This document shows positions 8,733 through 19,708 of a DNA stretch of 33,018 nt, piece after piece; positions within the stretch are counted from its first letter, which is position 1, and every line of letters begins with the position of its first letter. The notes below the pieces were generated by a model. That model was given only the letters and a program-made list of their open reading frames with translations. It was not told the origin of the DNA and made no database searches. The DNA comes from Myxococcaceae bacterium (GTDB taxonomy: Bacteria; Myxococcota; Myxococcia; Myxococcales; Myxococcaceae), in the NCBI GenBank assembly GCA_019694575.1, contig JAIBBR010000053.1:1-33018 (forward strand). Reading direction: 5' to 3'. Position numbers and translations under genes: made by a program.

Positions 8733-8760
8733 CGGGGCGCCTTCGTCACCAAGAGAACTG

Positions 8761-9120
8761 CTACCAGCCTTCTTTCGCTTTCACCTTCTTCAACAGCCGC
8801 TCGATTTTGTCGCCTTCTTGAAGCGAACCGTCGAACGCGAAGTAAATTTCGGGAGACACCCGCAGCTTCAACCGGCTCGTCACTTCACGCCGCACGAAGC
8901 CCTTGGCGGCTTCGAGCCCTGCCTGCGTCTCGGCCCGCTGCTCGTCAGTGCCCAAGCTCGAATAAAAAACCTTGGCCACGCGCAAGTCGGGTGACACCTT
9001 CACGCCGGTGATGGTGATGAACCCCACCCGCGGGTCTCGCAGCATGCCCCGGGCGAAAATGTCGGCCACTGCGGCCTGTATTTCTTGGCCAACGCGCTCC
9101 ACCCGGGTGCTGGTACTCAT
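8761..9120 (-). CDS. rbfA: 30S ribosome-binding factor RbfA
   Basis: RbfA helps mature the 5' end of 16S rRNA and is needed for growth in the cold. The 119-residue product has the KH-like pattern: an N-terminal helix [17 protein letters not shown], then [26 protein letters not shown], and the late [20 protein letters not shown]. The frame opens a few codons earlier, but ATG 9120 is preferred: it has an A/G-rich AAAAAGG upstream and overlaps the TGA of the preceding ylxP as ATGA, a typical coupling arrangement. Confidence 0.95.
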   Translation of the reverse strand: MSTSTRVERVGQEIQAAVADIFARGMLRDPRVGFITITGVKVSPDLRVAKVFYSSLGTDEQRAETQAGLEAAKGFVRREVTSRLKLRVSPEIYFAFDGSLQEGDKIERLLKKVKAKEGW

Positions 9121-9641
9121 GAACCTTTTTCCTTTTCCCACTCGCGGCGTTTGCGCAGCGAGCTCGCTTTGGCCCGCGCGTCTTCCAACGACAGCTTGGC
9201 ACCTTTGGTCTGTTTTTCGGCCACGGGCGACGGCGGCGGGGCGTTACGCTGCTCCCAGCTGCCCATGCCTTCTGCTTCGGCGAGCGAGCGCTCTCCTTTG
9301 GGAATGGTGAGGCTCTGCACGCCCTCGCGGTCGACATCGCCAAAGAGCGTGTCGCCCAAGGTGATGATCTCCATCTCTCGAGAGATGACCGGCGCCACGT
9401 ACATGTCTTCGATGAGCTGAAAAATCTTGTCCATCTGCTCGTTGACATGGGCGCGCTCGTTGCCGACCACCGCCATCGCCAGCGTGGCGCGGTTCTGGTG
9501 CTCGCTCTCGTCGATTTCGACGACTGACACGTTGAAGCGCGCCTTGGCCCTCTCGGTGATGCGGCGAACAATCTGCCGCTTCGCTTTCAGCGAGCCATTA
9601 GACGGTGTTTCGAGCGACACACGCGCGACGCAGACGAACAC
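9117..9641 (-). CDS. DUF503 (YlxP-like) protein with a long C-terminal tail
   Basis: The first ~95 residues match the DUF503/YlxP pattern: L-K-x-K-R-Q-I-V-R-R-I near residue 20, then [28 protein letters not shown]. YlxP is a small protein of unclear biochemical role, often beside infB and rbfA, and implicated in ribosome maturation. The remaining ~80 residues (rich in Pro, Lys, Arg, Glu) are an extra tail with no domain I recognise. The start is GTG 9641 with AGG about 9 nt upstream, 39 bp after the infB stop; the TGA overlaps the rbfA ATG. Confidence 0.85.
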   Translation of the reverse strand: MFVCVARVSLETPSNGSLKAKRQIVRRITERAKARFNVSVVEIDESEHQNRATLAMAVVGNERAHVNEQMDKIFQLIEDMYVAPVISREMEIITLGDTLFGDVDREGVQSLTIPKGERSLAEAEGMGSWEQRNAPPPSPVAEKQTKGAKLSLEDARAKASSLRKRREWEKEKGS

Positions 9642-9680
9642 TTTGCTGACCTCACTCCTTGGCCCTGAAGGCTTACCGCT

Positions 9681-12446
<2,766 letters not shown>

Positions 12447-12491
12447 AACGACACCCCGTACTTCAGAAACGTGGCAGAAGCCACTGCCAGT

Positions 12492-12743
12492 TTACGCACC
12501 CTTAGGGGGTGCTACCGCTTTTCCCTTGAACGAGCGAACCCACGCCTTTCGCCTCGACGCTGCTTCGAGGCAGCCCTCGCCGCAGACATAACCCCCTCGG
12601 CCTGGCGCCACCTGCTCCGCGTCAAATGCCAACACGCCTCCCGAGCCCAGGCACAGCCGTATCAGGCTGCGCTTGGGCCGTTTTTGCCCACACCCCAGAC
12701 ACGTGCGCTGGGGAGCTTTCGATGGGGAGTGCGGTTGCTTCAT
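12492..12743 (-). CDS. YlxR/RnpM family RNA-binding protein (DUF448)
   Basis: An 83-residue protein with the YlxR pattern: RTCLGCGQKRPKRSLIRL at the start, GRGGYVCGEGCLEAASRRK in the second half and a basic C-terminus. YlxR sits between nusA and infB in many bacteria; the Bacillus protein is reported to bind and modulate RNase P. ATG 12743, 25 bp downstream of nusA. The four cysteines (C-L-G-C and C-G-E-G-C) are a possible metal site, which only some family members keep. Confidence 0.9.
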   Translation of the reverse strand: MKQPHSPSKAPQRTCLGCGQKRPKRSLIRLCLGSGGVLAFDAEQVAPGRGGYVCGEGCLEAASRRKAWVRSFKGKAVAPPKGA

Positions 12744-12768
12744 GTCGGCAATGAACCCTCATTAACGG

Positions 12769-14463
12769 TTAGACGGTGGGTTGACCCGCAGCTGCAGCCG
12801 GGCCCGCCGCGGCTTGGTTTGCCGCGCGTTGGGCGTCGAGCTCGGTACGCCGCTTGGCCTCGTCGAGCAGGTAGTGCTCAGCCGCAGCCTTTACCTGACG
12901 CGCCTTCTTGATACCCACGCCCGGTACATTGCCGAGTTTGCCCAAGTCAGTCTCCTTGGCGATGTCTTCTACCGTGGCGTAACCGGCCGCCTTGAGCTGC
13001 TCAATGGTCTTGTCGCCGATACCACGCACCCGGGCCAGGCGCTCATCTTGGCTCAAATCGTCGGGGTGACGGCTGGCCTCGACCAAGCGGGCTTGTTCTT
13101 TCACCTGCTCGTTGTGCGCCTTCAGGTCATCGTCGACCGATTGCTGCTTGAGCGCTGCTTCTTGCATCGCGGGAATGCGGGCCACGTCAATGCCGGGAAT
13201 CTGAGCGAGCAATTCAGCCGAAGCCTCGGCGATGTCACGCGCTTCACGCAAGCCGTGGGCATAGAGCGTTTCAATCAACATTTCGTTGACGCCCGGCAAC
13301 GCCGAGAGCGACTTGTTGGCAAACTCGCGGCGTTCTTTCACCTCGGTTTCGCTGTTGATGTCGAGCTTCCAGCCGGTGAGCTGGGCTGCCAAACGCACGT
13401 TTTGACCAAAGCGGCCGATAGCGAGCGAAAGCTGATCATCAGGCACGACAATTTCCATCGCGTGGTTGGCCTCGTCGATAATCACCCGCGCCACTTCAGC
13501 GGGCGCCAGCGCAGAGCAGACAAAGCGCGCGGGGTCTTCGTCCCAAGGAACAATGTCGATTTTCTCGCCGCGCAGCTCTTGCACCACTGCCTGCACGCGG
13601 CTGCCCTTCATGCCCACGCACGCGCCCACCGGGTCGACGTCGCCATCGCGCGAGCTGACCGCGATTTTCGCACGGCGGCCGGGCTCACGGGCGGCGGCTT
13701 CAATCACCACGATGCCTTCGGCGATTTCAGGCACTTCCATTTCAAAGAGCTTGGTGAGCAAGTTCACCGACGAGCGCGACAAAATAATTTGGGGGCCTTT
13801 GGCCTCGCGCAACACGTCAATCACGAATGCCTGCACCCGGTCGCCGGGGCGGTAAATTTCACGCGGCACCTGCTCACGCTCGGGCAACACCGCTTCGGCG
13901 CGGCCCAAGTCGACGATGATGTTCCGGCGCTCCATGCGGCGGGCGATGCCGGTGACAATTTCGTTCTTGCGGTCTTTGTACTCATTGAAAACGTTCTCGC
14001 GCTCGACATCGCGGGTGCGTTGCATCAACACCTGGCGCGCGGTCTGCGCGGCAATGCGGCCGAAACCACGGCGAAACGTCTTTAAGCCCAAAATGTCGCC
14101 GTACTGCTCGTCTTGTGCTTTGGCTTCGGCGGCGTCTTCGTCGCGGTAAAAAATCTGAAACACCAATTCGTCGCCGGGAGCGACTTCCATGCCCTTGGCG
14201 CCCGCCTGCTCAGTGGTGAGCTGGTTGACGGCGTTGATGGGGTCAGACACTTGCTCAACCACGGTAATCGCCTGAAAAATTTCGACGACGCCCTTTTCAG
14301 GGTCGAACTTCGCTTCGAGTGCCCGGTCTTGGCCAAAGTGCTTCTTGGCAGCCGTCTTCATCGCTTCTTCGAGGCTGGCGACGAGAACCGATTTGTCGAT
14401 GCCTTTGTCCTTGGCGACCTGGGTGAGCACGTCGTCCAAGCGAGGAGAATTGGTGGCGAGCAT
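12769..14463 (-). CDS. nusA: Transcription termination/antitermination factor NusA
   Basis: NusA binds RNA polymerase and nascent RNA and tunes pausing, termination and antitermination. The 564-residue protein has the N-terminal RNAP-binding domain (LDDVLTQVAKDKGIDKSVLV), S1 and two KH domains (DPVGACVGMKGSRVQAVVQE and LAIGRFGQNVRLAAQLTGW), and C-terminal helix-hairpin-helix acidic repeats (VRGIGDKTIEQLKAAGY and VPGVGIKKARQVK). The frame opens 9 codons earlier, but ATG 14463 has AAGGAAG upstream and matches family N-termini. The 103-nt gap to rimP contains a GGCGC/GCGCC hairpin without a T tract. Confidence 0.97.
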   Translation of the reverse strand: MLATNSPRLDDVLTQVAKDKGIDKSVLVASLEEAMKTAAKKHFGQDRALEAKFDPEKGVVEIFQAITVVEQVSDPINAVNQLTTEQAGAKGMEVAPGDELVFQIFYRDEDAAEAKAQDEQYGDILGLKTFRRGFGRIAAQTARQVLMQRTRDVERENVFNEYKDRKNEIVTGIARRMERRNIIVDLGRAEAVLPEREQVPREIYRPGDRVQAFVIDVLREAKGPQIILSRSSVNLLTKLFEMEVPEIAEGIVVIEAAAREPGRRAKIAVSSRDGDVDPVGACVGMKGSRVQAVVQELRGEKIDIVPWDEDPARFVCSALAPAEVARVIIDEANHAMEIVVPDDQLSLAIGRFGQNVRLAAQLTGWKLDINSETEVKERREFANKSLSALPGVNEMLIETLYAHGLREARDIAEASAELLAQIPGIDVARIPAMQEAALKQQSVDDDLKAHNEQVKEQARLVEASRHPDDLSQDERLARVRGIGDKTIEQLKAAGYATVEDIAKETDLGKLGNVPGVGIKKARQVKAAAEHYLLDEAKRRTELDAQRAANQAAAGPAAAAGQPTV

Positions 14464-14566
14464 GTGTCTTCCTTCTCTTGTTACGTCCACGGCGCCAGTC
14501 GGGAGCGCCTGTATGTTTTACGGCGATGAGAACCGTCGAAAGCGTGAGTCCCCGCTGATACGCGCT

Positions 14567-15058
14567 TCAACGTGAATCGAAATCGAACTCCAAATTGGCC
14601 TTGGCAATGTCTTTGAACGAAATGTCGAAGCGGCCCGCGCCGCTGACGTCGACCGCCACTCCGTCTTCAGAAACGCCGATCAGCTTGCCGGTGAAATTTT
14701 TACGCGGCGGCTCAAACAGCGGCCCATACGTCTTCACCTTGATGGTTTGACCTTCGACCTTCTTGAAGTGCTCCGGCTTGGTGAGCGGTCTGTTCAACCC
14801 AGGGCTCGACACTTCAAGCGAATATTCCTGGGGAATAATGTCTTCGACGTCGAGCGCGGTTTCCACCGCCCGTGAAGCTTGTTGGCAGTCTTCGAGGCCC
14901 ACTCCACCCGCTTTGTCGATGAACAAGCGCAGCACCCAACCTTCGCGCTCACGCACGTACTCGACGTCGAGCAATTCCATGCCTTCACCGGCCACAATCG
15001 GGCCAGCGACGTCGCGCGTCTTCTGTTCGATGCTCTGTCGGCCAGAGGGTTCAGCCAT
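14567..15058 (-). CDS. rimP: Ribosome maturation factor RimP
   Basis: RimP is needed for 30S subunit assembly. The 163-residue product shows the family pattern: ELLDVEYVREREGWVLRLFID, then C-Q-Q-A-S-R-A-V-E, the hallmark YSLEVSSPGLNRPL, and a C-terminal Sm-like domain. It is the first gene of the nusA-infB string. ATG 15058 has only a weak GGGTG upstream, and this directly follows the T8 tract of a terminator-like hairpin, so both transcription and translation initiation may be held low or controlled here. Confidence 0.95.
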   Translation of the reverse strand: MAEPSGRQSIEQKTRDVAGPIVAGEGMELLDVEYVREREGWVLRLFIDKAGGVGLEDCQQASRAVETALDVEDIIPQEYSLEVSSPGLNRPLTKPEHFKKVEGQTIKVKTYGPLFEPPRKNFTGKLIGVSEDGVAVDVSGAGRFDISFKDIAKANLEFDFDSR

Positions 15059-15067
15059 GATGCACCC

Positions 15068-15093
15068 AAAAAAAATGGGCCTTGCCGGCCCAC
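15068..15093 (-). terminator. Terminator-like hairpin in the rimP leader (possible attenuator)
   Basis: Read on the minus strand, TGGGCC-GGCAA-GGCCCA (15092-15076) is a perfect 6-bp GC-rich stem with a 5-nt loop, followed directly by eight T residues (15075-15068). This is a textbook intrinsic-terminator shape ending 9 nt before the rimP ATG. No minus-strand gene ends just upstream (the nearest is about 0.9 kb away, beyond a plus-strand gene), so an attenuator for the rimP-nusA-infB string is the best reading. Termination of antisense read-through is the alternative. Confidence 0.6.
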
Positions 15094-15101
15094 TTTTCTT
15101 T

Positions 15102-15130
15102 AAAACGAAAAATGTAGGACAGGGCCCTAC
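15102..15130 (-). terminator. Second upstream hairpin in the rimP leader
   Basis: On the minus strand GTAGG-GCCCTGT-CCTAC (15130-15114) forms a 5-bp stem (6 with a G-U pair) followed by ATTTTTCGTTTT. It is weaker than the hairpin 20 nt further on. The two in tandem between the nitrilase gene and rimP look like a double attenuator or terminator. Confidence 0.4.
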
Positions 15131-15165
15131 TACAAAGTCATCTGCGGTGTAAACATGCGGCCGGT

Positions 15166-15969
15166 ATGACGCCTTTCGCAGCCGCGGTGCAAATGACCTC
15201 GGGCGCTGAAAAGCCGCGAAATCTCGAGGTGGCTGTCCGTTGGGTGCGGGCCGCCCGAGTGGCTGGCGCGCAACTGGTGGGCCTGCCCGAAAACTTCAGT
15301 TGGGTGGGCCCCGAAGCCGAACGGCAGAGCGCGGCCGAAGATCTTTTCGGCCCCACCCTGACCGCGATGGCGGCGCTGGCGAAAGAATGCAGCGTGTATT
15401 TGCTGGCGGGGTCGGTGCTCGAACGCGGCGCTCCCGAAGGCAAGCTCTTCAACACCAGCGTGCTCTTCGGGCCCGACGGCGCGCGGCTTGCGGTGTATCG
15501 CAAAATTCACTTGTTCGACGTGGCGCTGGGCGACGGGCAGACCTACCGCGAATCGGCGCAGGTACACGCAGGAGAACAACTGGCGCTGGCCGACACACCG
15601 CTGGGCAAGTTGGCCTTGAGCATTTGTTACGACTTGCGCTTTCCCGAGTTGTACCGCCAGCTCTCGGCGCAGGGAGCCACGGTGCTCACCGTGCCTTCCG
15701 CATTCACGTTGATGACGGGAAAAGACCACTGGGACGTGCTGCTCAGAGCGCGGGCAATTGAGAACCAGTGCCATGTCATCGCGCCAGCGCAATGGGGCAC
15801 ACACGCGGCGGGGCGCATGACTTACGGGCACGCGATGATCGTCGACCCCTGGGGCACGGTTCTTTCGCAAGCGTCTGATGGCGAAGGTTTCGCGCTGGCG
15901 CCGATTGATTCAGCGCTGACCGAGCAGGTACGTACGAAGTTGCCGGCGCTGACGCATCGGAGGCTTTAA
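15166..15969 (+). CDS. Carbon-nitrogen hydrolase, deaminated-glutathione amidase (Nit1) type
   Basis: A 267-residue cytoplasmic amidase of the nitrilase superfamily. The catalytic triad is visible: Glu in GLPENFSW, Lys in YRKIHLFDV, Cys in ICYDLRFPELY. The segments PSAFTLMTGKDHW, LLRARAIENQCHVIAPAQ and YGHAMIVDPWG are characteristic of the Nit1/YbeM branch, which repairs deaminated glutathione made by transaminase side reactions; the substrate is inferred from this similarity. ATG 15166 is the first usable start; an earlier ATG at 15155 runs into a stop after four codons. No strong ribosome-binding site is seen. The gene is transcribed away from rimP and converges on the GNAT gene 6 bp beyond its stop. 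Confidence 0.9.
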   Translation: MTPFAAAVQMTSGAEKPRNLEVAVRWVRAARVAGAQLVGLPENFSWVGPEAERQSAAEDLFGPTLTAMAALAKECSVYLLAGSVLERGAPEGKLFNTSVLFGPDGARLAVYRKIHLFDVALGDGQTYRESAQVHAGEQLALADTPLGKLALSICYDLRFPELYRQLSAQGATVLTVPSAFTLMTGKDHWDVLLRARAIENQCHVIAPAQWGTHAAGRMTYGHAMIVDPWGTVLSQASDGEGFALAPIDSALTEQVRTKLPALTHRRL

Positions 15970-15975
15970 AACCCT

Positions 15976-16536
15976 TTAAGCCGGCGCCCACTGCTCTCGC
16001 GACAGGCGGTAAAGCACGTGCCGGCGCATCGGGTGGCCTTCTCCCAGCGCGGGGTGATCAAAGTCTTCTTCTGCGCGGCGGGTGAAGCCGAGCTTTTCCA
16101 TCACCCAGCGCGAACGTACGTTGGCGGGCACGGTGTAACTCACCAGCTCGGGCAGCTGCAGCTTGCCGAAAGCGAACGCTACCGCCGCGCGGGCCGCCTC
16201 GGTGGCATAGCCCTGCCCCCAATGGTCCCACGCCAAGCGCCAACCTATTTCGACACTCGGAGTGAAGTGCGCTTTGAAATCAGGCATCGACAGGCCCACG
16301 AAGCCGGCAAACGGCGTCACCCCGGGCACCTCGACGGCCCAGAACCCGTAACCGCGTTCTGCGATTTCACGCTCGAGCTTGCCAGCCAACTCGTCACTCT
16401 TGTCGTTCGAAAGCAAACTGGGAAAATGCTCTCGTACTCTTTTGTCAGCATTCAGCGCTGCAAACGGCGCGCGGTCTTCAGGTCGCCATTGCCGTAAAAG
16501 CAGGCGCTCAGTACGCAACTGATGTGGTGCCACCAT
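15976..16536 (-). CDS. GNAT acetyltransferase, RimJ/RimL type
   Basis: A 186-residue N-acetyltransferase. It opens with LRTERLLLRQWRPEDRAPFA, the usual start of RimJ/RimL-like acetyltransferases; the acetyl-CoA loop is in GWRLAWDHWGQGYATEAARA (Q-G-Y-A) and the V-P-A-N-V-R-S-R-W-V-M-E-K-L-G-F motif follows. Family members acetylate ribosomal-protein N-termini, small molecules or antibiotics; the substrate here is unknown. It begins 6 bp after the glnS stop and is probably cotranscribed with glnS. Confidence 0.88.
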   Translation of the reverse strand: MVAPHQLRTERLLLRQWRPEDRAPFAALNADKRVREHFPSLLSNDKSDELAGKLEREIAERGYGFWAVEVPGVTPFAGFVGLSMPDFKAHFTPSVEIGWRLAWDHWGQGYATEAARAAVAFAFGKLQLPELVSYTVPANVRSRWVMEKLGFTRRAEEDFDHPALGEGHPMRRHVLYRLSREQWAPA

Positions 16537-16542
16537 AAATGT

Positions 16543-18219
16543 CTACTCGCTCTTGGCCGCTACTTTCGCCCAGCTGTCTTTCAGCGTCACCGTGCGGTTG
16601 AACACCAGCGCGCCAGGTTTCGAATCAAGGTCAGCACAGAAGTACCCTACCCGCTCGAACTGCACGCCCTCTGAAATTTTCGCATGGGCCAGCGCCGGTT
16701 CCAACTTCGCGTCTGCCAGTACCACCAAAGAATGAGGGTTGAGCAGTTCTTTATAGTCTTTACCTTCAGCGTCGGGGTTTTCTGCCACGAAGAGCCGGTC
16801 AAAGAGCCGCACTTCAGCGTTGACCGCGTGCGGGGCCGAGACCCAGTGAATGGTGCCCTTCACTTTGCGGCCATCGGGCGCTTCGCCACCTTTGGTCGCC
16901 AAGTCCACCGTGCAGATAAGTTCCACCACTTCGCCCGCCGCGTTCTTCACCACGTCTTTACAGGTGATGAAATAACCCGCGACCTTCAAGCGCACTTCGC
17001 GGCCCGGGCCGAGACGAAAAAACTTCTTCGGAGGGTCCACCATGAAGTCATCGGCGTCAATGTACAGCTCGCGCGAAAACTGCACTTTGCGCGTACCCAT
17101 TGACGCGTCTTCGGGGTGGTTCGACGCCTCGAATTCCTCCACTTGCCCTTCCGGGTAATTCTCGAGCACCACTTTGAGCGGCTTGAGCACCGCCATGCGC
17201 CGAGGCGCCCGTTTACCCAAGTCGTCACGCATTGCATTTTCGAGGCGGCCCACGTCAATCACGCTGTTGATACGCGTGACGCCCACCTCTTCGTTGAACT
17301 TCCACAACGCTTCAGGCGTACAGCCGCGGCGGCGCAACGCCGAAATAGTGGGCATGCGGGGGTCGTCCCACCCACGCACGTGCTTCTCGTTCACCAGCGC
17401 GAGCAGCTTGCGCTTGCTCATCACCGTGTAATTCAGGTTGAGCCTGGCGAACTCGATCTGCTGTGGGTGATAGACGCCGAGCTCATTCAAGAACCAGTCG
17501 TAGAGCGGGCGGTGGTTTTCGAACTCCAACGTGCAGATGGAATGCGTAATTTTTTCCAGCGAATCTTCCAGCCCATGCGCCCAGTCATACGAAGGGTAGA
17601 TGCACCACTTGTCGCCCGTGCGGTGGTGGTGCGCACGAATAATGCGGTACATCACCGGGTCGCGCAGGTTGATGTTGCCCGACGCCATGTCGATTTTCGC
17701 CCGCAGCGTCTTGGCGCCGTCGGCGAACTCGCCGGCCCGCATGCGGCCGAGCAAGTCTAAATTTTCTTCCACGGTGCGGTTGCGAAACGGGCTGTCGATG
17801 CCCGGCTTTTCGAAAGTGCCGCGGTGTTCACGCATTTGTTCAGCGTTGAGGTCGCAGACATAGGCCTTGCCCTTCTTCACCAACTGCACAGCGAAGGCGT
17901 ACATCTGTTCGAAGTAGTCGCTGGCGAAGAACAGGCGGTCGCCGAAATCGCCTCCCAACCACTTCACGTCAGCGATGATGCTGTCGACGTATTCTTGGTC
18001 TTCTTTCGCCGGGTTGGTGTCATCGAAGCGCAAGTTGAAGAGACCACCATTGGCGCGGGCGAGGCCGAAATTCAGACAAATGCTCTTCGAGTGACCAATG
18101 TGCAAATAGCCGTTGGGCTCAGGGGGAAACCGGGTATGCACGCGGCCCTGCCAACGCTGAGTCTTCAGGTCCTCGTCGACGATGTCTTGAATGAAATGTG
18201 ATGGTTTGGGTGAGGTCAT
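16543..18219 (-). CDS. glnS: Glutaminyl-tRNA synthetase
   Basis: GlnRS charges tRNA(Gln) directly with glutamine. The 558-residue protein has the class I signatures: [15 protein letters not shown] at residues 32-46 (HIGH box) and VMSKRKL (KMSKS equivalent); F-D-D-T-N-P, typical of Glu/Gln enzymes, and the GlnRS-type C-terminal beta-barrel anticodon domain are also present. The frame is open 91 codons further upstream, but that part is not GlnRS-like and overlaps the divergent gene, so ATG 18219 is the start. GlnRS is of eukaryotic origin in bacteria and has a patchy distribution, including Myxococcota and gamma-proteobacteria. Confidence 0.96.
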   Translation of the reverse strand: MTSPKPSHFIQDIVDEDLKTQRWQGRVHTRFPPEPNGYLHIGHSKSICLNFGLARANGGLFNLRFDDTNPAKEDQEYVDSIIADVKWLGGDFGDRLFFASDYFEQMYAFAVQLVKKGKAYVCDLNAEQMREHRGTFEKPGIDSPFRNRTVEENLDLLGRMRAGEFADGAKTLRAKIDMASGNINLRDPVMYRIIRAHHHRTGDKWCIYPSYDWAHGLEDSLEKITHSICTLEFENHRPLYDWFLNELGVYHPQQIEFARLNLNYTVMSKRKLLALVNEKHVRGWDDPRMPTISALRRRGCTPEALWKFNEEVGVTRINSVIDVGRLENAMRDDLGKRAPRRMAVLKPLKVVLENYPEGQVEEFEASNHPEDASMGTRKVQFSRELYIDADDFMVDPPKKFFRLGPGREVRLKVAGYFITCKDVVKNAAGEVVELICTVDLATKGGEAPDGRKVKGTIHWVSAPHAVNAEVRLFDRLFVAENPDAEGKDYKELLNPHSLVVLADAKLEPALAHAKISEGVQFERVGYFCADLDSKPGALVFNRTVTLKDSWAKVAAKSE

Positions 18220-18265
18220 CGCGGGGCACCCTATGCCATTTTTCACTGGTAAGGTGGAGCGCGAC

Positions 18266-18604
18266 ATGACGTTCTGGGACCATTTGAAACCCGCCAAGCG
18301 GGCGCCGGTAGCCACCGAAGTCAAAGTGGCCGAAGACCAAAAGACCCTCGTTCTCACGTGGAACGACGGGGCGGTAACACGCATCACCGGGCAGAAACTG
18401 CGGGGCCAATGCCCATGCGCCGAGTGCGTTGAAGAATGGAGCGGCCGCCGCACCTTCGACCCTTCCAGCATCGATTCACAGATGAAAATCATCGAAGTGG
18501 CGCCAGTGGGTAACTACGCGCTGTGCTTCACCTTTGGCGACGCGCACCGCATTGGCATTTACCATTGGACCTACCTCCGCGAGCTGTCAGCCCCCGCGCC
18601 ATGA
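18266..18604 (+). CDS. DUF971 (GBBH-like N-terminal) protein
   Basis: A 112-residue stand-alone DUF971 protein. The pattern is [26 protein letters not shown] (cysteines of a probable metal site), then [27 protein letters not shown]. The domain occurs at the N-terminus of gamma-butyrobetaine hydroxylase and alone beside ATPase/iron-sulfur genes; its function is unsettled. ATG 18266 has GGTGGAG about 8 nt upstream; ATG 18233 is a possible longer start. It diverges from glnS across a short gap and its TGA overlaps the next ATG (ATGA). Confidence 0.88.
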   Translation: MTFWDHLKPAKRAPVATEVKVAEDQKTLVLTWNDGAVTRITGQKLRGQCPCAECVEEWSGRRTFDPSSIDSQMKIIEVAPVGNYALCFTFGDAHRIGIYHWTYLRELSAPAP

Positions 18605-19200
18605 ACGACGAGTCCGAGACGCCTCAGCAAGACGAGCAGCCGACGAAAATCGACGGTCCCGAGCTGACGGTCGACGGCAAGCTGACGGGTCCCTTGCGAG
18701 AAGCGCCTTGGGAGCCAGCGCCCGATGAGTTGCCGAAAGAAGAACCGCTCGAGCTGAAGCCGCAGCGGGGGCCTTTGCCGCACGCCGAGCCCGCGCCGTA
18801 CCGCGACGTGGGCATTCCGAAGAACCCTTGGCCGATGCGATGGGTGTTAGGGCTGTTGGCCGCGGGAACTGTGGGGTTGGTGAGTTTGGTGGTGATGGGC
18901 CGAACGGAAAAGTCTTTGGCCCCTCATTCGGCGAAAGGCGACGGCGTGACAGCAAACGCTCCAGCTGAACCCCCCCCCGGCGTGGTGATAATCGACAGCC
19001 AGCCTTCTGGCGCGTCAGTGATTATCGCGGGCCGCTCCGTGGGCACGACACCGTGGGCCACCGACAACGCGTATAGCGGCAACGTGAAATTCGAGTTGTC
19101 GTTGCCAGGCTACCAGCGCGCAGCGGGTTCTTTCGTCGGCCGACAAGACACGAAGGTACGCGTCACGCTGAAGGCTGTCGAAGCGGGCACTGCGCCCTAA
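18601..19200 (+). CDS. Single-pass membrane protein with PEGA domain
   Basis: A 199-residue protein. Residues 1-78 are acidic and Pro-rich (cytoplasmic), 80-100 form one TM helix (WVLGLLAAGTVGLVSLVVMG), and 127-192 are a PEGA domain (VVIIDSQPSGASVIIAGRSVG...). PEGA domains are beta-sandwich modules common on the outside of the inner membrane and in surface proteins. Positive residues after the helix are few, so topology is uncertain, but N-in with PEGA outside is most natural. The start overlaps the DUF971 stop by 4 nt, so both are one operon. It converges on sspB, 19 bp away. Confidence 0.85.
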   Translation: MNDESETPQQDEQPTKIDGPELTVDGKLTGPLREAPWEPAPDELPKEEPLELKPQRGPLPHAEPAPYRDVGIPKNPWPMRWVLGLLAAGTVGLVSLVVMGRTEKSLAPHSAKGDGVTANAPAEPPPGVVIIDSQPSGASVIIAGRSVGTTPWATDNAYSGNVKFELSLPGYQRAAGSFVGRQDTKVRVTLKAVEAGTAP

Positions 19201-19219
19201 GCCATGCCCGAAAAGCGAC

Positions 19220-19708
19220 CTACTTCACCAACCGTAAATGCCCGCGGCTGGGAGGCGAGGCCGCTTCGTCTTGCACCGCTTTACGCGGCATCAAAGGCGC
19301 CTCTTCGCTCACCACTTCACGCAAGAACGAACGCGAAGGAATTGGCGCGGGCGGTGTCATTTCTCCCTGCGGAGGCGGAATGCCCTCGAGCAATTCTTTC
19401 GGCATGTCCTCGGGGAACATCCAAAACTCTTTCGTCGCGTGGCTGCTAATGGCGTACAGCGCTGACCAAGGCACGGCCACGGTGAAACGCTTGCCGCCGA
19501 ACGTCAGCGTCGAACGCACCCCCCACTCGCCCACTGCCAAATCAGGAGGCGCGAACCGGTACGACAAGTTCAACAGCAAATGCGCTTCGTTCTTCAAATA
19601 CTCGGGCACCAGCACGCCAGGGCGCCGGGCATCGACATGAATCATCGTCATGCCTTGACCGAGCGCATGGAGCAGCCGGTCTTTTTTGTCTGGCATTTCT
19701 TTTTCCAT
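19220..19708 (-). CDS. sspB: SspB-like ClpXP adaptor
   Basis: SspB tethers ssrA-tagged proteins to ClpX and speeds their degradation. The 162-residue protein follows the family pattern: helix LLHALGQGMTMIHVDARRPG, then VLVPEYLK, LNLSYRFAPPDLAVGEWGVR, STLTFGGKRFTVAVPWSALY. The C-terminal ~60 residues are a low-complexity Pro/Glu tail, matching the flexible tail that carries the ClpX-binding peptide in known SspB; the last residues GHLRLVK resemble that short basic-hydrophobic motif. The start ATG 19708 overlaps the smpB stop by 1 nt (TGATG). Confidence 0.85.
   Translation of the reverse strand: MEKEMPDKKDRLLHALGQGMTMIHVDARRPGVLVPEYLKNEAHLLLNLSYRFAPPDLAVGEWGVRSTLTFGGKRFTVAVPWSALYAISSHATKEFWMFPEDMPKELLEGIPPPQGEMTPPAPIPSRSFLREVVSEEAPLMPRKAVQDEAASPPSRGHLRLVK

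Noticed and set aside
12781-14085. 434-codon plus-strand open frame opposite nusA
   Set aside because: Composition is the reverse-strand image of a GC-biased gene (many His, Arg, Val), with no family pattern, and it lies wholly inside nusA.
15130-15870. 246-codon minus-strand frame between rimP and the GNAT gene
   Set aside because: It is antisense to the amidase gene, whose catalytic triad and motifs are intact on the plus strand; no family pattern is visible on the minus strand.
15961-15985. Terminator at the amidase/GNAT junction
   Set aside because: GGCTTTAAA and TTTAAGCC pair only with a bulge and overlap the stop codon; it is too weak to call.
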